Part shown: positions 9,295 through 18,066 of the stretch, piece by piece
How the letters are laid out: the number at the start of each line of letters is the position of its first letter
Numbering within the stretch: position 1 is the first letter of the stretch
Source of the DNA: Arthrobacter woluwensis
Lineage (GTDB): Bacteria; Actinomycetota; Actinomycetes; Actinomycetales; Micrococcaceae
Direction of reading: 5' to 3'
Assembly: GCF_030816155.1 (NCBI RefSeq)
Contig: NZ_JAUSXR010000001.1
Location: 1,054,001-1,118,000 of the forward strand
DNA length: 64,000 nt
The notes under the pieces: generated by a model
Told to the model about the DNA's origin: nothing
Databases searched by the model: none
The model's input: the letters and a program-made list of their open reading frames with translations, nothing else
Translations under genes and position numbers: made by a program

Positions 9295-10085
9295 GCGAGC
9301 AGGAGAACACGACGGCGGGCCCCGCGCAGTCCCTGGAGGACGGCGCGGTCCGCGACGCCCACACCGGCCGTAAGCCGGAGAGCCCGGAGGGCAAACCGAC
9401 CGTCACCGTGCTGGACTACGGTTCCGGCAATGTGCGGTCCGCCGTGCGCGCCCTCGAGGCGGCAGGCGCCCAGGTGACATTGAGCGCCCGGCCCGAGGAC
9501 GTCCTCAATGCGGACGGCCTGGTCGTCCCCGGCGTCGGCGCCTTCGCGACCGTCATGAAGGAACTCAAGGACGTCGACGCGATCCGTCTGATCGGCCGTC
9601 GCGTGGCCGGTGGACGTCCGGTGCTGGCCATCTGCGTCGGTCTCCAGGTGCTTTTCGAAAAGGGCGTCGAGCACGGTGTGGAAGCCGAGGGCATGGGCGA
9701 ATGGCCCGGCACGGTGGAACTGCTGCCGGCCTCTGTGGTGCCGCACATGGGCTGGAACACCGTCAAAGCCCCTGAGGGAAGCCTCCTGTTCGAGGGCGTG
9801 GAGGACGAACGGTTCTACTTCGTGCACTCCTATGGCGTGCAGACCTGGGACTTCGACGTCACGCAACCGCACATGGCTCCGCCGAAGGTCACCTGGTCCG
9901 AGCACGGCGCCCCGTTCGTCGCCGCGGTGGAGAACGGTCCGCTGAGCGCCACCCAGTTCCACCCGGAGAAGTCCGGGGAGGCCGGGGCGCGGCTGCTCTG
10001 CAACTGGGTCGGTTCCCTCCGCAAGGGCCGTGCCGCATCCTCCACGGAGCCCGCAGCGACCCCGGAAGCGGGTGCGGATTCCTGA
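9291..10085 (+). CDS. hisH: Imidazole glycerol phosphate synthase, glutaminase subunit HisH
   Basis: HisH releases ammonia from glutamine for HisF. The 264-residue class I amidotransferase has the nucleophile Cys115 ([10 protein letters not shown]) and the dyad His224/Glu226 (QFHPEKSG). GTG at 9291 overlaps the hisB stop (GTGA). The first ~36 residues, before [11 protein letters not shown], are a polar extension absent from most HisH proteins, so a later start cannot be excluded. The tail after the HPEKS region is also Ala/Pro-rich. The partner hisF is not in the window. Confidence 0.94.
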   Translation: MSEQENTTAGPAQSLEDGAVRDAHTGRKPESPEGKPTVTVLDYGSGNVRSAVRALEAAGAQVTLSARPEDVLNADGLVVPGVGAFATVMKELKDVDAIRLIGRRVAGGRPVLAICVGLQVLFEKGVEHGVEAEGMGEWPGTVELLPASVVPHMGWNTVKAPEGSLLFEGVEDERFYFVHSYGVQTWDFDVTQPHMAPPKVTWSEHGAPFVAAVENGPLSATQFHPEKSGEAGARLLCNWVGSLRKGRAASSTEPAATPEAGADS

Positions 10086-10243
10086 TGTGGTCCATTCTGC
10101 TCATGGGCCTCGGCGGCCTGCTGATCGGTGGGGGGATCTCCTTCATCCAGCAGAAGAAGCCCCGCTGGCTCAGCATCGCGTTCTTCGTCCTGGCCGCCAT
10201 GGCCTTGGTCGCCGCTTACCTGTTCACCCTTGACTCGAAATAG
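10085..10243 (+). CDS. Small two-helix membrane protein inside the his operon
   Basis: A 52-codon gene starts on the last base of the hisH stop (TGATG) and ends 27 nt before hisA. The product begins [17 protein letters not shown], has a short basic turn (IQQKKPRW) and then a second hydrophobic helix ending YLFTLDSK. This predicts a hairpin of two membrane segments with the loop inside. The tight coupling and clean codon use argue that it is real. I know no function for it; I recall similar small hypothetical proteins between hisH and hisA in related genera. Confidence 0.72.
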   Translation: MWSILLMGLGGLLIGGGISFIQQKKPRWLSIAFFVLAAMALVAAYLFTLDSK

Positions 10244-10270
10244 GCGCCCCGCGCGCCGCCCGGAGGGATC

Positions 10271-11017
10271 ATGACCCAGACCCAGCTTCCCGTCCTTGAG
10301 CTGCTGCCCGCCGTCGACGTCGTCAACGGCCAGGCCGTGCGGCTCGTCCAGGGCGAGGCCGGCAGCGAGACCAGCTACGGCACGCCGCTGGAGGCCGCGC
10401 TCAACTGGCAGCAGAACGGCGCCGAATGGGTGCATCTGGTGGACCTGGACGCCGCCTTCGACCGCGGCGACAACGCGGAGATCCTCCGTGAAGTGGTGAC
10501 GTCGCTCGATCTGAAGGTCGAACTGTCCGGTGGTCTGCGGGACGACGCCAGCCTGGAACGCGCCCTGGTCGACCTCGGCGTGGCCCGCGTGAACCTCGGG
10601 ACCGCCGCGCTGGAGAATCCCGAATGGACCGCCCGCGCGATCGAGCGGTTCGGTGACCGGATCGCCGTCGGGCTGGATGTCCGCGGCACCACGCTCGCCG
10701 GCCGCGGCTGGACCAAGGAGGGCGGCGACCTCTGGGAGGTGCTCGCCCGCCTGGAGGACGCCGGCTGCGCACGGTACGTCGTCACGGATGTGACGAAGGA
10801 CGGCACGCTCCAGGGCCCCAACGTCGAGCTTCTGCGTCAGATGGTGGAGAAGACCGGGAAGCCGGTCGTCGCCTCGGGCGGCATTTCGAGCCTCGCCGAT
10901 CTGGAGGCGCTCCGTGCGCTGGTCCCGCTCGGCGTCGAAGGCGCGATCATCGGCAAGGCACTGTACTCCGGCGCCTTCACGCTGCCCGAAGCCCTCGACG
11001 TCGCCGGACGCCGCTGA
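10271..11017 (+). CDS. hisA: Phosphoribosyl isomerase HisA/PriA
   Basis: The 248-residue (beta-alpha)8 barrel isomerises ProFAR in histidine synthesis. In actinobacteria that lack trpF it also isomerises phosphoribosyl anthranilate (PriA). The N-terminal [18 protein letters not shown] carries the catalytic Asp and a phosphate contact. The [20 protein letters not shown] loop is of the PriA type, and [12 protein letters not shown] is the second phosphate site. ATG at 10271 follows CGGAGGGATC. Whether this genome needs the TrpF activity cannot be told from the window. Confidence 0.94.
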   Translation: MTQTQLPVLELLPAVDVVNGQAVRLVQGEAGSETSYGTPLEAALNWQQNGAEWVHLVDLDAAFDRGDNAEILREVVTSLDLKVELSGGLRDDASLERALVDLGVARVNLGTAALENPEWTARAIERFGDRIAVGLDVRGTTLAGRGWTKEGGDLWEVLARLEDAGCARYVVTDVTKDGTLQGPNVELLRQMVEKTGKPVVASGGISSLADLEALRALVPLGVEGAIIGKALYSGAFTLPEALDVAGRR

Positions 11018-11024
11018 GGCCGGC

Positions 11025-11885
11025 ATGACGGAACGTCGCGAACTTCCCGGGCACATCGCCGCGGCTCTCGCCGGGGCGGGCGGCCCGACCGACTCCGCGG
11101 GGCGCCCCTGGGCCGGCCGCTCGCTGGCCGGTGAGGACTCCCACATCCACAACTTCGAGAACGACGACGGCGAGGCGAACCCCGGTCTGACGGCGGCGCT
11201 GAACGCCCTGCGCACCGGCACCGGGGGAGAGGACGGCGTCCTCGACGCCTTGGCGACCTCCCGGGTGTTCATCCCGATCGTGGCTCAGCTGGCCGAGGAA
11301 GGCGAAGGGCACGACGGCCTGCACGCCGACAAGCAGGCCGACATGGCCATGGTCACCATGCAGGCCCCGGACGGCCGGATCGCCATGCCCGTCTTCAGCT
11401 CGGCGCGTGCGCTCGAGGCCTGGCACCCCGAGGCCCGTCCCGTGGCCGCCTACGCCGCCCGCGCGGCGCTGTCGGCGGTCTCGGAGAAGGCGCAGCTGCT
11501 CGTGCTCGATCCCGGCAGCGATTTCACCTTCGTGGTGCGCCGGGCCCCGCTGTGGGCGCTGGCTCAGCAGAAGCCGTGGATGCCGTCCTACCTGGACCCT
11601 GATGTCGCCGAGGCGTTCCGCGCCAGTGCCGTGGGGCACCCGGAGGTCGGGGACATCCAGGTGCGCCGGGGCTCCGGCGTCGCCGCCCGTGACGCGCGAG
11701 GGGAAGAGGTTCCCGGTGGCGGCCTCGGACCGGAGCTGTGCGTGATCCTCGCGCTGAAGCCCGGACTGGAATCGGCCCAGGTCAGTGCAGTGGTGTCCGC
11801 TTTACAGCAGAGCTGGGCGGGAAATGAAACACTTGCTGAGGGTGTTGACTCGATCGAGGTCAAAGTCACCCTCCATCAAGCCTGA
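11025..11885 (+). CDS. SseB family protein
   Basis: The 286-residue product has an SseB N-terminal-type fold: ...LATSRVFIPIVAQ, then a GRIAMPVFSSARALEAWHP stretch that is the family hallmark. A C-terminal half resembles the SseB C-terminal domain. It starts 7 nt after hisA and is almost certainly co-transcribed. SseB proteins have no established biochemical role. The hisA-sseB-MFS order is conserved in Arthrobacter-type genomes as far as I recall, but no link to histidine synthesis has been shown. Confidence 0.8.
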   Translation: MTERRELPGHIAAALAGAGGPTDSAGRPWAGRSLAGEDSHIHNFENDDGEANPGLTAALNALRTGTGGEDGVLDALATSRVFIPIVAQLAEEGEGHDGLHADKQADMAMVTMQAPDGRIAMPVFSSARALEAWHPEARPVAAYAARAALSAVSEKAQLLVLDPGSDFTFVVRRAPLWALAQQKPWMPSYLDPDVAEAFRASAVGHPEVGDIQVRRGSGVAARDARGEEVPGGGLGPELCVILALKPGLESAQVSAVVSALQQSWAGNETLAEGVDSIEVKVTLHQA

Positions 11886-11939
11886 TCCTCCGTGCCGGGA
11901 AGCGCGGGGTGATCACGACTCGCGCAAAGGAACAGAGAC

Positions 11940-13268
11940 GTGAACTTCGCACGCTACAAGGAGCTCCTGGCTGAACGGGAGGTCCGCTGGCTGCTGCTCG
12001 TGGGGATGATCGCGAGGATTCCGCACTCCGCGTCGGGCATCCTGCTCACCCTGCACATCGTGCTGACCCTCGGGAAGGGTTTCGCCGAGGCGGGGGTCGC
12101 GGCGGCGCTGTTCACCATCGGCATCGCGGTCGGCGCTCCGTGGCGCGGCCGCCGGGTGGACGTCGCGGGACTCCGCGTCGCCCTGATCCCGTCGATCATC
12201 TCGGAAGCCGTCATCTGGACCGTCATCCCGCACGTGTCCTACGAATGGATCCTCCCGCTCGCCCTGGTGGGCGGGGCTTTCAGTCTGCCGATCTTCAGTG
12301 TGATCCGTCAGTCGCTGGGCGTCCTGGTGCACGGCGAGCGGATGCGCACCGCCTATGCGCTCGACTCGATCGCCACGGAACTCGTCTTCATGATCGGCCC
12401 GGCCGCCGCCGCGGTGCTGGCCACCACCTGGTCGACCGTTTGGGGTCTGACCCTGGTCGGCTGGCTGACGGCTCTGGCCGGCCTGTTCCTGGTCTGGATG
12501 AACCCGCCCACCCGTCGCGAGGGAGTGGCGACGGCGGACGAGGAGCAGGAGCAGCGCGCCGCGGAGTGCGAAGCGGCCGAGCATGCGGTGGCCGACACCG
12601 CGGCCGGCAACCCCCAGGGCGCGGCGGGCGAACTGCTGGAGGTCGCCACCCGTCCTCCGGGACCGGCCGTGGCGGAGCGCGAGAACGCGCGGCGCCGGCT
12701 GGTGAAGTCGTTCTCCTGGATCAGCGGCGCACTCGTGGCCGTGTTCCTGACGGCTGCCGGGGCTGGGCTCGTGCTCAGCGGCACCGATGTGTCGATCGTC
12801 GGCCTGCTGCGTCAGCACGGCAACGAGGCCGAGCTGGGGATCGTGTTCTTCTTCTGGTGCGCGTCTTCGATGGTGGGCGGAATCCTCTACGGGGCCATGA
12901 AGCGCAAGGTCTCGCCCATGCTGCTGCTCCTGGCGATGGCCGTGCTGACCATCCCGATGGGCTTCGCACAGGACACCTGGTCCCTGGCGCTGCTCTCCAA
13001 CCTGCCCGGTCTGCTCTGCGCCCCCGTGCTGTCCTCCGCCTCGGAGTACGTGGCCGACCTGGTGGACGAAGACCGGCGCGGCGAGGCCATGGGCTGGTAC
13101 GGCTCGTTCCTCACCGCCGGGACCGCCCTGGGTTCGCCGATGACGGGCCTCTTCATCGACCGCATCGGACCGTGGTCGGGATTCGTGGCGATCGGCGTGG
13201 CCGGCGTGCTCCTCGTCGTCGTGGCGACGGTGGCCCGCGTCGTCCGCCGACGGCTCGCCTCGGTCTGA
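11940..13268 (+). CDS. MFS transporter
   Basis: The 442-residue, 12-helix membrane carrier has a long hydrophilic central loop (about residues 195-250, rich in Glu/Ala). The halves begin WLLLVGMIARIPHSASG and WISGALVAVFLTAAGAGL, and a GAPWRGRRVDVAG stretch lies at the loop-2 position. It starts with GTG, 54 nt after sseB, with weak AAAGGAAC upstream. The substrate is unknown. Position suggests co-transcription with the his block, which does not prove histidine export. A very strong terminator follows. Confidence 0.85.
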   Translation: MNFARYKELLAEREVRWLLLVGMIARIPHSASGILLTLHIVLTLGKGFAEAGVAAALFTIGIAVGAPWRGRRVDVAGLRVALIPSIISEAVIWTVIPHVSYEWILPLALVGGAFSLPIFSVIRQSLGVLVHGERMRTAYALDSIATELVFMIGPAAAAVLATTWSTVWGLTLVGWLTALAGLFLVWMNPPTRREGVATADEEQEQRAAECEAAEHAVADTAAGNPQGAAGELLEVATRPPGPAVAERENARRRLVKSFSWISGALVAVFLTAAGAGLVLSGTDVSIVGLLRQHGNEAELGIVFFFWCASSMVGGILYGAMKRKVSPMLLLLAMAVLTIPMGFAQDTWSLALLSNLPGLLCAPVLSSASEYVADLVDEDRRGEAMGWYGSFLTAGTALGSPMTGLFIDRIGPWSGFVAIGVAGVLLVVVATVARVVRRRLASV

Positions 13269-13302
13269 ACGAGAGGCACGCTGTCCCTCACCGCTCCCGG
13301 AC

Positions 13303-13353
13303 ACGACGACGGCGGGGCGCCACCTTCTCCAGGTGGCGCCCCGCCGTCGTCGT
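13303..13353. terminator. Perfect 23-bp hairpin, bidirectional terminator
   Basis: Bases 13303-13325 and 13331-13353 are exact reverse complements (core GGCGGGGCGCCACCT) around the loop TCTCC, between the convergent MFS and DUF1844 genes. It is one of the longest perfect stems in the window. Confidence 0.9.
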
Positions 13354-13368
13354 GATGGATGTGCCGCG

Positions 13369-13746
13369 TCAGTTGACGGGGCCGGTGAACTTCTCGCCGG
13401 GGCCCTTGCCGGGCTCATCCTTGATGAGGGAGGCTTCGCGGAACGCGAGCTGCAGGGTGCGCAGGCCGTCACGCAACGGGCCGGCGTGCTGGGAGCCGAT
13501 CTCCGGGGCGGCCGCCGTGATGAAGCCTGCCAGCGCGGTGATGAGCTTGCGGGCCTCGTCGAGGTCCTTGAGGTCCTCGGCGTTCGGATCGTCCGCGAGG
13601 CCGAGCTTCACGGCGGCGGCGCTCATGAGGTGGACGGCCGCGGTGGAGATGACCTCGACCGCGGGGACTTCGGCGATGTCGCGGGTGTGCCCGGCGGCGG
13701 GGTCGCCCGCAGCGGTGCCGTGGTCTTCGTGTTCAAAAGTGCTCAT
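13369..13746 (-). CDS. DUF1844 domain protein
   Basis: The 125-residue, mostly helical soluble protein has an acidic, His-rich N-terminus (EHEDHGTAAGDPAAGH). The conserved core VEVISTAAVHLMSAAAVKLGL is followed by DLDEARKLITALAGF. This matches DUF1844, usually encoded next to infC in Actinobacteria. Function is unknown. It is transcribed divergently from infC, sharing a roughly 315-nt region. Confidence 0.85.
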   Translation of the reverse strand: MSTFEHEDHGTAAGDPAAGHTRDIAEVPAVEVISTAAVHLMSAAAVKLGLADDPNAEDLKDLDEARKLITALAGFITAAAPEIGSQHAGPLRDGLRTLQLAFREASLIKDEPGKGPGEKFTGPVN

Positions 13747-13836
13747 TTGATAAGCTTGGCACAGACCAACTGGGAGTCGTTACCCGACGCGAGCACTGTG
13801 TGGGCGCGCCGTTCGCATTCGTGTGCCGGAGTCGTG

Positions 13837-14061
13837 TAAGATTTACTCTTAGTTTGCAAGTGGAGATTTCTCCCACCCGCGTCGACCGCCGTTCGGCCAG
13901 GGGCTCAGGCCCCCGGAACAGGACACTGAAGGTCGCCGGGTCAGAATAGGACGGCAGTCCTGTGCAGGGCCATCACTCCGGTGATGTTCCGGCACTGTGA
14001 TCTTTGTCCGACTCAGTTTCCTGAGGCCTCCGCTTGCACTGGCAAGAGGAGGCCTTTCTCA
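13837..14061 (+). promoter_or_regulatory. infC promoter and structured 5' leader with sequestered ribosome site
   Basis: TAAGAT at 13837-13842 is a plausible -10, giving a leader of about 210 nt. Its last element is a stem of 14024-14037 (AGGCCTCCGCTTGC) with 14042-14055 (GCAAGAGGAGGCCT), one mismatch, loop ACTG, then TTTCTC. The infC ribosome site AAGAGGAGG (14044-14052) lies inside the stem. The hairpin could block translation or act as an attenuator. In Firmicutes and E. coli, ribosomal protein L20 represses this operon through its leader; a similar loop here is inferred, not shown. Confidence 0.6.
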
Positions 14062-15150
14062 TTGCCAGTGGAACAAGGCAACGAGCAACAGGAGCTACAC
14101 ATTAGCGATCCACGTATCAATGAGCGTATCCGCGTCCCCGAGGTGCGGTTGGTCGGCCCAGCCGGTGAGCAGGTGGGTATCGTCCGCATCGAGGACGCCC
14201 TCCGTCTGGCCGCAGAAGCAGACCTTGATCTCGTTGAGGTTGCGCCTCAGGCCAAGCCGCCTGTCTGCAAGCTGATGGACTTCGGCAAGTACAAGTACGA
14301 AGCCGCGGTGAAGGCACGCGAGGCCCGGAAGAACCAGACCAACACGGTCCTGAAGGAAATCCGGTTCCGCCTGAAGATCGACAAGCACGACTACGAGACC
14401 AAGCGCGGTCACGCGCTGCGCTTCCTCGGCGCCGGTGACAAGGTCAAGGCCATGATCCAGTTCCGTGGCCGTGAGCAGCAGCGTCCCGAGATGGGCATCC
14501 GCCTTCTCCAGCGCTTCGCCGAAGACGTGGCCGAGGTCGGCGTCATCGAGTCCACCCCGCGCATCGACGGCCGCAACATGGTCATGGTGATCGGTCCGCT
14601 CAAGAACAAGGCCGAAGCGAAGGCCGAAGCCCGTCGCGCCGCACAGCGTGCCGAGGCCAAGGCTCAGAACGAGGCCAAGGCCCAGGCCGAGTCGGACCGT
14701 GTGGACACGGACAACGCCACTCCGCTGAGCAACAACCTCGGCGAGCAGCTCGCCGAGGCTCTGAAGGCGAGCGAGTCCGTAGCGGTGGAAGCGCCGCTCG
14801 AAGACGTCGCAGCTGACGAGGCCGTCGTCGTGGAGGCTCCCGTCGAGGAAGCCTCCGTCGAAGAGGCTCCTGTCGAGGAAGCCCCCGTCGCGGAGGCTCC
14901 CGTGGAGGAGGCTCCGGCCGAGGAAGCCGTCGTCGAAGAGGCTCCCGTGAAGGAAGCCCCGGTGGAGGAGCGGAAGCCGGCTGCGAAGCCTGCGGCTGCC
15001 AAGCCCGCCGCGGCCAAGCCTGCGGCTGCCAAGCCTGCGGCTGCCAAGCCTGCCGCGGCGCCGAAGCCGGCTGCCAAGCCTGCTGCCGCGCCGAAGCCGT
15101 CCATGCCGAAGCCGGGCACTCCCAAGCCCGGTGCCCGCAAGGCCAACTAG
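14062..15150 (+). CDS. infC: Translation initiation factor IF-3 with long C-terminal extension
   Basis: IF-3 monitors start-codon choice and keeps 30S subunits apart. The 362-residue product has the IF3-N domain ([20 protein letters not shown]), linker ([15 protein letters not shown]) and IF3-C domain ([16 protein letters not shown]...[10 protein letters not shown]) in roughly the first 185 residues. An extra ~170 residues follow: an acidic segment of repeated APVEE units, then a basic AAAKP repeat tail ending in RKAN. I start it at TTG 14062, 9 nt after AAGAGGAGG; IF-3 genes often use rare starts. An internal ATT upstream of SDPRIN is an alternative. Confidence 0.93.
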   Translation: MPVEQGNEQQELHISDPRINERIRVPEVRLVGPAGEQVGIVRIEDALRLAAEADLDLVEVAPQAKPPVCKLMDFGKYKYEAAVKAREARKNQTNTVLKEIRFRLKIDKHDYETKRGHALRFLGAGDKVKAMIQFRGREQQRPEMGIRLLQRFAEDVAEVGVIESTPRIDGRNMVMVIGPLKNKAEAKAEARRAAQRAEAKAQNEAKAQAESDRVDTDNATPLSNNLGEQLAEALKASESVAVEAPLEDVAADEAVVVEAPVEEASVEEAPVEEAPVAEAPVEEAPAEEAVVEEAPVKEAPVEERKPAAKPAAAKPAAAKPAAAKPAAAKPAAAPKPAAKPAAAPKPSMPKPGTPKPGARKAN

Positions 15151-15283
15151 ACACCCGTCCTTCGCCCGACGGCCCTCCGATGACGAGGGCTCAGGGCGGA
15201 AAGCCCAACGGCTTCCGTCAGGATGCCGGAATGTGATTCGCAGGCCCGCCAGGGCCTGTGGCAACGTAAGGAGATCGGTCCCC

Positions 15284-15478
15284 ATGCCGAAGATGAAGAC
15301 CCACAGTGGTGCCAAGAAGCGCTTCAAGCTGACCGGCAGCGGCAAGCTCAAGCGCCAGCAGGCCAACCGCCGCCACTACCTGGAGCACAAGCCCAGCACC
15401 CTGACCCGCCGCCTGGCCGGCGACCGCATCGTCGCCAAGGGCGATGCCAAGGTCATCAAGAAGATGCTGGGCCTCTAA
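15284..15478 (+). CDS. rpmI: 50S ribosomal protein L35
   Basis: The 64-residue, very basic product has the L35 signature [14 protein letters not shown] near the start and ends KKMLGL. ATG at 15284 follows a GTAAGGAGAT ribosome site. It is the second gene of the infC-rpmI-rplT operon, coupled by a 133-nt spacer that itself could fold. Confidence 0.97.
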   Translation: MPKMKTHSGAKKRFKLTGSGKLKRQQANRRHYLEHKPSTLTRRLAGDRIVAKGDAKVIKKMLGL

Positions 15479-15570
15479 GTTCCATTTCCCGGCCGGATGG
15501 CCAACCACTTAAGGCCCTGAGCCGCCCGAGAGGGCGAGCCGAGCGGGCCAATGATTGAAGGAGTACGCAC

Positions 15571-15951
15571 GTGGCACGTGTGAAGCGGGCGGTCAACGCC
15601 CACAAGAAGCGTCGGGTTGTTCTTGAGCGCGCCAAGGGTTACCGCGGCCAGCGGTCCCGCCTGTACCGTAAGGCCAAGGAGCAGCTGCTCCACTCGTTCG
15701 TTTACAGCTACGGCGACCGCCGTAAGCGTAAGGGCGACTTCCGCCGCCTGTGGATCCAGCGCATCAACGCCGCGTCCCGCGCCAACGGCCTGACCTACAA
15801 CCGTCTGATCCAGGGCCTCAAGGCCGCTGAGGTCGAGGTTGACCGCCGTATGCTCGCCGAGCTGGCCGTGTCCGACGCCGCCACCTTCGCCGCTCTGGTG
15901 AAGCTCGCCAAGGACGCCCTGCCGGCTGACACCTCCGCCCCGAAGAACTAA
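15571..15951 (+). CDS. rplT: 50S ribosomal protein L20
   Basis: The 126-residue product begins [19 protein letters not shown] and continues with [18 protein letters not shown]. It has the long basic N-terminal helix that binds 23S rRNA and is essential for early 50S assembly. The GTG start has a GAAGGAG ribosome site. L20 is the known autoregulator of this operon in other bacteria and may act on the leader upstream of infC. Confidence 0.97.
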   Translation: MARVKRAVNAHKKRRVVLERAKGYRGQRSRLYRKAKEQLLHSFVYSYGDRRKRKGDFRRLWIQRINAASRANGLTYNRLIQGLKAAEVEVDRRMLAELAVSDAATFAALVKLAKDALPADTSAPKN

Positions 15952-15967
15952 GTAAGTCCTTCTCAGC

Positions 15968-16882
15968 GTGAGCTTTTCCGAGCGCCCCCAAGCCGCCATC
16001 ATGTCCAATCCCCGGGCCGACCGGGTGAGAGACGTGGCCCGGCTTGCGGGGCGCTCGGCGCGTTCCCGGCAGGGTCTGTTCCTTGCCGAAGGACCGCAGT
16101 CCGTGCGTGAAGCCCTCGTGGCCCACCGCGAACGCCTGTCCCGGGGGGAGGAGGGTCTGGTCACCGAGCTGTACGCCAGCCAGGCCTGTCTCGACCGCTA
16201 CCCGGAACTCGCCGCAGGCGCCGAAGGCGTCCGGACCAGGATCGCCACGGACGAGGTGCTGGCCGCCATGGCCGACACCGTCAATCCGCAGGGCATCGTG
16301 GCCGTCTGCCGCTTTCTGCACCGCCCTCTGGACGAAGTGCTCGACGCCGGCCCGCGCCTTCTCGCGGTGCTGTGCCAGGTGCGGGATCCCGGCAATGCCG
16401 GCACCGTCCTGCGGGCCGCGGACGCCGCGGGTGCGGACGCCGTGATCTACTCCGGCTCCAGCGTCGACATCTACAACCCCAAGGCCGTGCGTTCAACCGC
16501 CGGCTCGCTCTTCCACCTGCCCGTGGTGACCGGCGTCGACGTCGAGGATCTCGCGGCGCGCTGTGCCGAGCGGGGGATCTGCATCCTGGCGGCTGACGGT
16601 TACGGTTCCCTGGACCTGGACGAGCTGCAGGACGCCAGCGCGGCTCGCCGCCTCGGAGCGTCCGGTGCCTCTGCCCTGTCCGGTGAGCAGGCGCCGTCGT
16701 ACGATCTGGCGTCACCCACCGCCTGGTTCTTCGGCAATGAGGCCCAGGGCCTCGCCCCCGAGGAGCTCGCCCTGAGCGACCACCGGGTGGCGGTCCCCGT
16801 CTACGGTTCGGCGGAAAGCCTGAACCTCGGCACCGCTGCGACGGTCTGTCTCTACGCCAGCGCCCGCGCACAGCGCCGCTGA
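15968..16882 (+). CDS. TrmH-family (SpoU) RNA 2'-O-methyltransferase
   Basis: The 304-residue product has an N-terminal substrate-binding domain (SNPRADRVRDVARLAGRSAR...LFLAEGPQ). The SPOUT catalytic domain follows, with motif 1 NAGTVLRAADAAGADAV, motif 2 WFFGNEAQGL and motif 3 VPVYGSAESLNLGTAATVC, which form the SAM-binding knot. Members methylate ribose in 23S rRNA or tRNA; the exact site is unknown. I take GTG 15968; ATG 16001 (MSNPRAD) is an alternative. The gene lies 16 nt after rplT and probably reads on from the ribosomal operon. In Actinobacteria this gene usually precedes pheST, but here pheST is about 6 kb away. Confidence 0.88.
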   Translation: MSFSERPQAAIMSNPRADRVRDVARLAGRSARSRQGLFLAEGPQSVREALVAHRERLSRGEEGLVTELYASQACLDRYPELAAGAEGVRTRIATDEVLAAMADTVNPQGIVAVCRFLHRPLDEVLDAGPRLLAVLCQVRDPGNAGTVLRAADAAGADAVIYSGSSVDIYNPKAVRSTAGSLFHLPVVTGVDVEDLAARCAERGICILAADGYGSLDLDELQDASAARRLGASGASALSGEQAPSYDLASPTAWFFGNEAQGLAPEELALSDHRVAVPVYGSAESLNLGTAATVCLYASARAQRR

Positions 16883-17006
16883 GCACCGCTCCGGCCTGGC
16901 CTTCTCCGGTGCCACGGGGCGTCAAAGATCTCGTTCCGTCCCCGGGATCCGCCGCGTGCGACTAGCCTTGGAATGATTTGTCACTCCAACTCATTCAAGG
17001 GGAATC

Positions 17007-17924
17007 ATGTCCGCAAGTGGCGGAAACAAGGCCGTAGTGGCCGCTTTGTCCGCGAATCTCGCCATCGCCGCGATGAAGTTCGTGGCGTACGCCTTCACTC
17101 TCAGCAGCTCGATGCTGGCCGAGGCGATCCACTCCGTGGCCGATTCCGGGAACCAGCTGCTGCTCCTGCTCGGCGGGAAGCGTGCCAAGCGTGCCGCCGA
17201 TGCCGAACATCCCTTCGGGTACGGGCGCGAGCGGTACATCTACGCGTTCATCGTCTCGATCGTGCTGTTCAGTGTCGGTGGTCTGTTCGCCCTCTATGAG
17301 GCGTACGAGAAGTTCCACGATCCGCACGGCATCGAGGGGCCGTTCTGGTGGGTCCCGCTCGCCGTCCTGGTGGGCGCGATCATCGCCGAAGGCTTCTCCT
17401 TCCGCACCGCGATCCGCGAAGCGAATCACATCCGTGGCCGTCAGGGCTGGGTGCGGTTCGTCCGCAACGCGAAGCAGCCTGAGCTGCCCGTGGTGCTCCT
17501 CGAGGACTTCGGTGCGCTCATCGGTCTCGTGTTCGCCCTCTTCGGCGTCTCCATGACGCTCGTGACGGGCAATGGCGTCTGGGATGCCCTCGGCACCGCG
17601 ATGATCGGTCTCCTGCTTGTGGCCATCGCGATCGTCCTCGCGCTCGAGACGAAGTCGCTGCTGATCGGCGAGTCCGCCACCGCGACGGATGTGGCCGCGA
17701 TCGAGCGGGCCATCCAGGAGGACGGCACCCGCATCATCCACCTCAAGACCCTGCACCTCGGACCGGAGGAACTGCTGGTGGCCGCGAAGTTCAGTGTCCC
17801 GGAAGGCGCCACGGGCGCAGCGATCGCCCAGGCCATCGACGACGCCGAGAACCGGATCCGCACCGCCGTCCCCACGGCGCGGGTGATCTATCTGGAACCG
17901 GACATCTACCGCGCCGCCGTCTGA
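17007..17924 (+). CDS. Cation diffusion facilitator family transporter
   Basis: The 305-residue inner-membrane H+/metal antiporter has six predicted helices. The metal site residues lie in EAIHSVADSGNQ (helix 2, HxxxD) and again in the later PVVLLEDFGALIG segment. The intracellular-loop signature HPFGYGRERYIYAF follows helix 2, and a cytosolic C-terminal domain follows the last helix. It resembles the SLC30A9-like branch, usually Zn2+/Mn2+ exporters. ATG at 17007 follows AAGGGGAATC. TAGCCT upstream (near 16963) could be its -10. Confidence 0.88.
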   Translation: MSASGGNKAVVAALSANLAIAAMKFVAYAFTLSSSMLAEAIHSVADSGNQLLLLLGGKRAKRAADAEHPFGYGRERYIYAFIVSIVLFSVGGLFALYEAYEKFHDPHGIEGPFWWVPLAVLVGAIIAEGFSFRTAIREANHIRGRQGWVRFVRNAKQPELPVVLLEDFGALIGLVFALFGVSMTLVTGNGVWDALGTAMIGLLLVAIAIVLALETKSLLIGESATATDVAAIERAIQEDGTRIIHLKTLHLGPEELLVAAKFSVPEGATGAAIAQAIDDAENRIRTAVPTARVIYLEPDIYRAAV

Positions 17925-17947
17925 CGGAGGCCGGGAAACTCCGTCAC

Positions 17948-17985
17948 ACGGCGAAGGCCGGGCCATGAGGCCCGGCCTTCGCCGT
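17948..17985. terminator. Bidirectional terminator, CDF / MFS
   Basis: ACGGCGAAGGCCGGGCC (17948-17964) pairs exactly with 17969-17985 around ATGA, between convergent genes. Confidence 0.88.
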
Positions 17986-18017
17986 CTCCGTCGCGGGATC
18001 GTCCGGCGTCGGGTGCG

Positions 18018-18066
18018 CAGTGCTTGGTGTTTCAGTGCTTGGTGCTCAGTGCTGGGTGCTCAGTGT
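18018..18066. repeat. Imperfect 14-15 nt tandem repeat over an MFS gene 3' end
   Basis: Three units, CAGTGCTTGGTGTTT, CAGTGCTTGGTGCT and CAGTGCTGGGTGCT, and a partial fourth (CAGTGTTC) run from 18018 to 18066. They cover the stop codon of the minus-strand MFS gene. Such a minisatellite can change length and so move the stop. Confidence 0.8.

Noticed and set aside
14813..15110. Repetitive DNA as a possible CRISPR or mobile element
   Set aside because: The repeats stay in frame and encode APVEE and AAAKP units of the IF-3 tail.
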